NCBI GenBank assembly: GCA_015680685.1
Contig: MNCI01034978.1
Span: forward strand, 354,303 to 376,438
Direction: 5' to 3'
Source: Gnetum montanum
Taxonomy: Eukaryota > Streptophyta > Gnetopsida > Gnetales > Gnetaceae
Length of the DNA stretch: 22,136 nucleotides
A model generated the notes under the pieces. The model searched no databases, had not been told where the DNA came from, and saw nothing but the letters and a program-made list of their open reading frames with translations. The translations under genes were made by a program, and so were the position numbers. Numbering within the stretch: the first letter of the stretch is position 1; every line of letters starts with the position of its first letter. Positions 18,801 to 22,136 of the stretch are shown here, one piece after another.

Positions 18801-19025
18801 ATAGCAATATTATATGAGTGGTATTATAGCATGGATTTTCCCTTGGATGTCATAATATGGAATTATTTTAGACATTGTTTGATTTGTTTGATATTTTCTA
18901 AATCTAATTTACTTCTAGACATTTGTTTGATGTCATAATATGGATTTTAGACATTTGTTTGATACTTCTAGACCAGGATGGGAAATTAGGCGAGTGTCGC
19001 CTCTTATTTATAGATTTAGTGATGG
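15896..19025. other. AT-rich intergenic DNA without a supported gene
   Basis: About 3.1 kb, strongly A+T rich, with T-runs and ta dinucleotide runs (for example 16743-16760). The longest frames are about 60-75 codons, hydrophobic and of low complexity, such as 17275-17475 plus, as expected by chance in such sequence. No retroelement motif, tRNA or rRNA sequence was recognised. It could be very old transposon remains. Confidence 0.6.
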
Positions 19026-19031
19026 ACCTAC

Positions 19032-19119
19032 GATATCGCATACGCGATATCGCAGGGGACAACGTGATATCACGTATGTGATATCGCATGGGATGCGATA
19101 TCGTGGCTCATGCAATATC
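19032..19119. repeat. Cluster of gatatc palindromes
   Basis: gatatc begins at 19032, 19046, 19066, 19080 and 19097, and aatatc at 19114. Flanks are mostly cg or gtg on the left and gc, ac or gt on the right, giving longer palindromes such as gcgatatcgc and cgtgatatcacg. Intervals are 14, 20, 14, 17 and 17 bp. The stretch is far richer in CG than the surrounding DNA. No function is known to me. Confidence 0.8.
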
Positions 19120-19139
19120 ACGTCTCATCATACCCCCAT

Positions 19140-20150
19140 GATTGAATGAAAACTCATCCTCGAGTTGCTTACAAAATATTGGGAAGGTATGGGATTATTG
19201 AGGGGAATGGAACTAATGGGATGACATGTGAACGGATCATCATTACAAGACTTGACAAAACTGGTGTTCATGACAACAAGGGTGAACACCTTATTACAAT
19301 GACATCAAGTCTTAGTTGGTAGCTAAGAAAAAGAGAGAGAGAAAGAAGTGTTGCTACTTCCAACGCCAAGATTATGCCTTCGTTGTCCATCCATAAGCGT
19401 GCCATCGATCTTGCTCCTTGCATAACTGCTTCAGCGCTGCTCCATTCCAAGTGTTTGCTCTAGATCCAATCCGTTATTTGTATGATTTCCATCTGCACAC
19501 ACAACACACTCTTATATTAGCAATGGTAAATGAATCATCATGTAATTTATACCTTGCTTCAGTGTAAGTTCATTGGCTAGGTTGTGGTATGGCTAATTTC
19601 GATTGGGAGATATATTAAGGATGACTAACAAAGGTGTAGGGGTTAGGAAGAAAATCAAAAAATTTGAGGCTAGGAGAAAATCGAAAAAATCAGGCCCCAT
19701 ACCCCCATGACTAATCGCAAACCTCTAGTAGCATTAGAATGGAGAAAGGAAAGGAGAAAGAAAGATAGATAAAAAGGGACAACTGAAAACATCAGTGAAA
19801 TGAATGTCAAGATGGAAATGAACAAAATAAAATAAATTGCAAAATGTTAGGGAAAAAAAGTTAACTGATGCACCAAATAGGAATGTCAGTGGGTCCTCCC
19901 CAAAGCAAGCTCATGCCCTTAATGCCCTGACAATCCCACATTCAAAGATTCCGTAGGCTTTGGGAATGGCATTTGGAACAAGAGTTAAAGTCTTAACCGC
20001 AAGAATTTACCAAAAAGAAAACAATGCATCAACCAAAATATGTACACTAATGATACCACCGGTAATGAGGTGAATAATGGAGAGAAGGATGGAGAGAAGA
20101 AAATGGAATGGAATCCCAAGAACAAGGTGGTGTACATCTCCTTGTGTGTT
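19140..20150. other. Intergenic DNA without a supported gene
   Basis: Weakly coding-like frames occur on the minus strand, for example 19450-19268, with an internal stop just upstream and a hydrophobic Leu/Ser-rich end. Nothing in them is recognisable. A local duplication, gaaaatcaaaaaatttgagg and gaaaatcgaaaaaatcagg, lies near 19651-19694. The motif tacccccatga occurs near 19131 and 19701, with a similar ctcccccatga near 21049. Confidence 0.5.
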
Positions 20151-20405
20151 TCATGATTAATGGAACTTAGCAAATCTCATTCCAACTCCGGCCTCAAACC
20201 AACCACTTCCAATGACTTCACATCAATGCATTTGGCCAATCCATCCTCTTGGAAAATAAGAATGCTTCCTCCAAGAGCCACCACCATTTTGACAAAACAA
20301 AGGAGAGAATGGGAAGCAAGAAGGGCCTTAGAGGGAACACTTTTGGTTCCATAACCAGTGCTTGTAGCCCAAATATTTATTTTGTCTAAGGGGTGTGCTT
20401 TGGAT
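20151..20405 (-). other. Unrecognised open stretch, possible gene fragment
   Basis: About 80 codons on the minus strand are open between a stop near 20405 and one near 20186. They include VVALGGSILIFQEDGLAKC and DVKSLEVVGLRPELE, a composition more protein-like than the surrounding frames. The same frame then continues past the stop for about 60 hydrophobic residues. There is no clear start, splice context or known domain. It may be an old pseudogene exon or chance. The opposite strand is also open (20160-20354). Confidence 0.2.
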
Positions 20406-20885
20406 TCTCACTTTTCGTTTTTTTTTTGTGTTTTGTGTTTTTATGCCTGAGAACCACACCATGCAAAGACTTGATTATTTTTATTATCTCAGCTTCCGAT
20501 AATTGGGTAACATCGGAACAGTAAGAAAACCCATAAAGAAAACATTCAAGCACCCAAGAGAACGACCAACACAAGTGCATCAAGTTCCTTTGAAGTCACA
20601 CCCTTTTCAATCCTTGAGTCCTTCCTTTGAGAAATGCCCAGTCACCGATTCGTTAAAGTTCTTATTATGAAGGGGACTTGCACATTTCCAAGTTGAGAGA
20701 GACCATAGCAACTGGTGGATGGATGGATGAAATGATCTCATTGCCTACCATATCAAAAGAAACATACCTTAGTATCAAATTGTGACTTAAAGGTAAACAC
20801 CAAACATTAGCAATCAATATGAAAACAGTTCATACCATCATTCCGAACACTTATTGGGTGACAAACTTACATGGTGGAACACATG
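20406..20885. other. Intergenic DNA without a supported gene
   Basis: Nothing recognisable. A T-run (20420-20433) lies next to the sequence ttttgtgttttgtg. Minus-strand frames of 45-65 codons exist, but they match no family known to me. Confidence 0.5.
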
Positions 20886-20907
20886 CACACACACACACAC
20901 ACACAAA
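20886..20907. repeat. (CA)11 microsatellite
   Basis: Eleven uninterrupted ca units, followed by an A-rich stretch (about 20940-21010). Confidence 0.9.
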
Positions 20908-21010
20908 ATGAAAAGGTATAACGATGTAAAACAACATTAGAAAATTTTAAGAAATTTGTAAAAAAAAAAAAACATGTAAGACAAAAATTTGTAAAACAAA
21001 AATTGAAAAA

Positions 21011-21223
21011 GAACTAAGGGCCCCCATATGATTAGCATAGGTGGCCATCTCCCCCATGACTGAGTTGTAAGGGAGAGATATGAAATAATGAGCGCCTATC
21101 TGAATTTCGTAGAAGTGCCCAACTCCTCCCCATTGATGATCTTAGATTAAGGGATGGAAGTTGGTGACGCTCATATTCCAACGTGTCTATGCCTTTGTTG
21201 TTGGCATGGTTTTCCTCCTTAGT
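21011..21223. other. Sequence downstream of the Athila-like protease, no gene seen
   Basis: No frame continues the protease and no pol motif is visible. It contains gggcccccatatg and ctcccccatgactgag, and may be the far side of a deletion in the retroelement. Confidence 0.45.
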
Positions 21224-22136
21224 TCATTCCATGCATATTTTTCGGTTGCTCTTTCCAGTAGCTATCAACCACGGGGTGTCTACTACTTCTTGTGTGGTTA
21301 CTACATACAGGCATCTTTGTTTCAGAGTTTCAAAGGCACATCTATTGCATGGAGGCATTTCCTCCATGTCATCACCCGATGAATCACTGTATGTGATGCA
21401 TAGAACTTTCCTCTTCTCGATCTTTCCATAAATATTTATCTTAGAGATTTCTAAGGAAAGATCACAGATCCTAAGGTTTGCGTCTACTGTACTCAGCCAT
21501 GCCCTTCCCATTATAATTGGGAAGTCCCCTTCGTTGTTATTCACTTCAATCACAAGGAAATCAGCTGGGTAAGACTAATCACACATAGTGGTAATGACAT
21601 CCTCCACCAATCCCAAGGGAATGGTGATGGACTGGTCTGCCAGCTCTAGTTGAATGTTGCTCTTCTTGAGTTGTGGCAAGTTCCAGGTGTGATACATCTC
21701 TCGTGAAATTAAGTTGACTTTGGAACCTGAGTCAAGAAGAGCCCTATGTGGTTCATTTTTGGTGACTTGTAAATAGATTAAGGGACTTCCAAGGTCAATT
21801 AGTTTCCTGGGAAGGTGGCAAACCTTAATCCAGTTAGTTATAGTATGCGTTAACATAATCGTATGCGTTAAGCTCTGTTGGACTGAAGGGTGCTCCAAAG
21901 TGTTAGATGGTGGAGAAGTGGTTGTGGACTCAACCTCTTGTTGTTGAAAGAGTTTGTCTAGGCTTTTGGTTTTGAAGAAGGATCTTCTCTTTTTACAGTT
22001 GTCAGAACCAACAGCAGGTTGAATATTTACAGCTCTCGCAACGTGACATTGCTGTGGTTGAGGAGGAAGTTCCCCTTACATTGTTGGAGCAGGAGGTGTT
22101 ATGGTAACTACTATTGGTGGAAGAGGTGCGGATGGA
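21224..22136 (-). pseudogene. Protease part of a second, Athila-like Gypsy retroelement, cut by the window edge
   Basis: A retropepsin-type aspartic protease fragment that would process a retroelement polyprotein. The frame enters from the right edge with a Pro-rich stretch, then CKKRRSFFKTKSLDKLF. Next come the catalytic motif LLDSGSKVNLIS (about 21740-21705), LELADQSITIPLGLVEDV, PADFLVIEV and the C-terminal signature FPIIMGRAWLSTV (about 21523-21485). The order and the LADxSI...GxxEDV...PADF pattern are those of Athila-type plant Gypsy proteases. TAA at 22076-22078 and TAG at 21575-21577 interrupt it. The frame closes at TGA 21224-21226, and I see no reverse transcriptase after it. It differs clearly from the protease at 3495-4463 and keeps the usual DSG. 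Confidence 0.8.

Noticed and set aside
19268-19500. A host gene exon after a tgtgtgcag acceptor-like site (minus strand)
   Set aside because: A stop codon follows within about ten codons and the downstream frame matches nothing known.
20391-20462. A short foldback (MITE-like) element with ggggtgtg and cacacc ends
   Set aside because: The arms pair poorly beyond a few bases and no clear target duplication flanks them.
1-22136. tRNA, rRNA, CRISPR array or bacterial-type operon
   Set aside because: No cloverleaf, conserved rRNA stretch, regular spacer-repeat pattern or ribosome-binding-site context was seen.

Overview
This window looks like nuclear DNA of a flowering plant or other seed plant. 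It holds decayed plant-type Ty3/Gypsy LTR retrotransposons set in AT-rich, gene-poor DNA; there is no operon structure, RNA gene or convincing intact host gene. The species cannot be named from the sequence. All assignments come from reading the sequence by eye; no alignment or database search was run.

Layout. Positions 1-15868 are one LTR retrotransposon (the 'outer' element), transcribed on the minus strand, with a second member of the same family (the 'inner' element, 5953-12966) inserted in its gag gene. The outer 5' LTR is 14195-15868. Its primer-binding site, repeat-bearing leader and N-terminal gag part lie at 12967-14194, and the rest of gag, a Gag-protease linker and a retropepsin-like protease lie at 3495-5952. 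Next come a noncoding 3' region with degenerate tandem repeats (about 1813-3494), a polypurine tract and the 3' LTR. The inner element has LTRs at 5953-7456 and 11477-12966 and is flanked by a perfect 5-bp duplication (ggtgg). The gag frame of the outer element is continuous across the insertion site.

The outer 3' LTR is split. Its promoter-distal 976 bp (819-1794) are in the expected orientation. The other 677 bp (1-677), plus 140 bp of flank, are reverse-complemented and separated from it by a single N (818). When 1-817 is flipped, the LTR halves abut with no base lost or gained, and the flank ends in attac, the same 5 bp that follow the 5' LTR at 15869-15873. A misoriented contig is the simplest reading.

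Neither copy shows reverse transcriptase, RNase H or integrase. Both leave recognisable coding sequence just after the protease, so the family looks like a non-autonomous Gag-protease element that needs enzymes supplied in trans. The inner copy also lacks the Gag core and zinc knuckle. The Gag and protease features resemble the Tat/Ogre side of plant Ty3/Gypsy.

From 15874 to about 21000 there is AT-rich intergenic DNA with microsatellites, a compact cluster of gatatc palindromes (19032-19119) and only short, unrecognised reading frames. The right edge (21224-22136, minus strand) carries a protease fragment from a different, Athila-like Gypsy element, broken by stop codons and cut by the window end.
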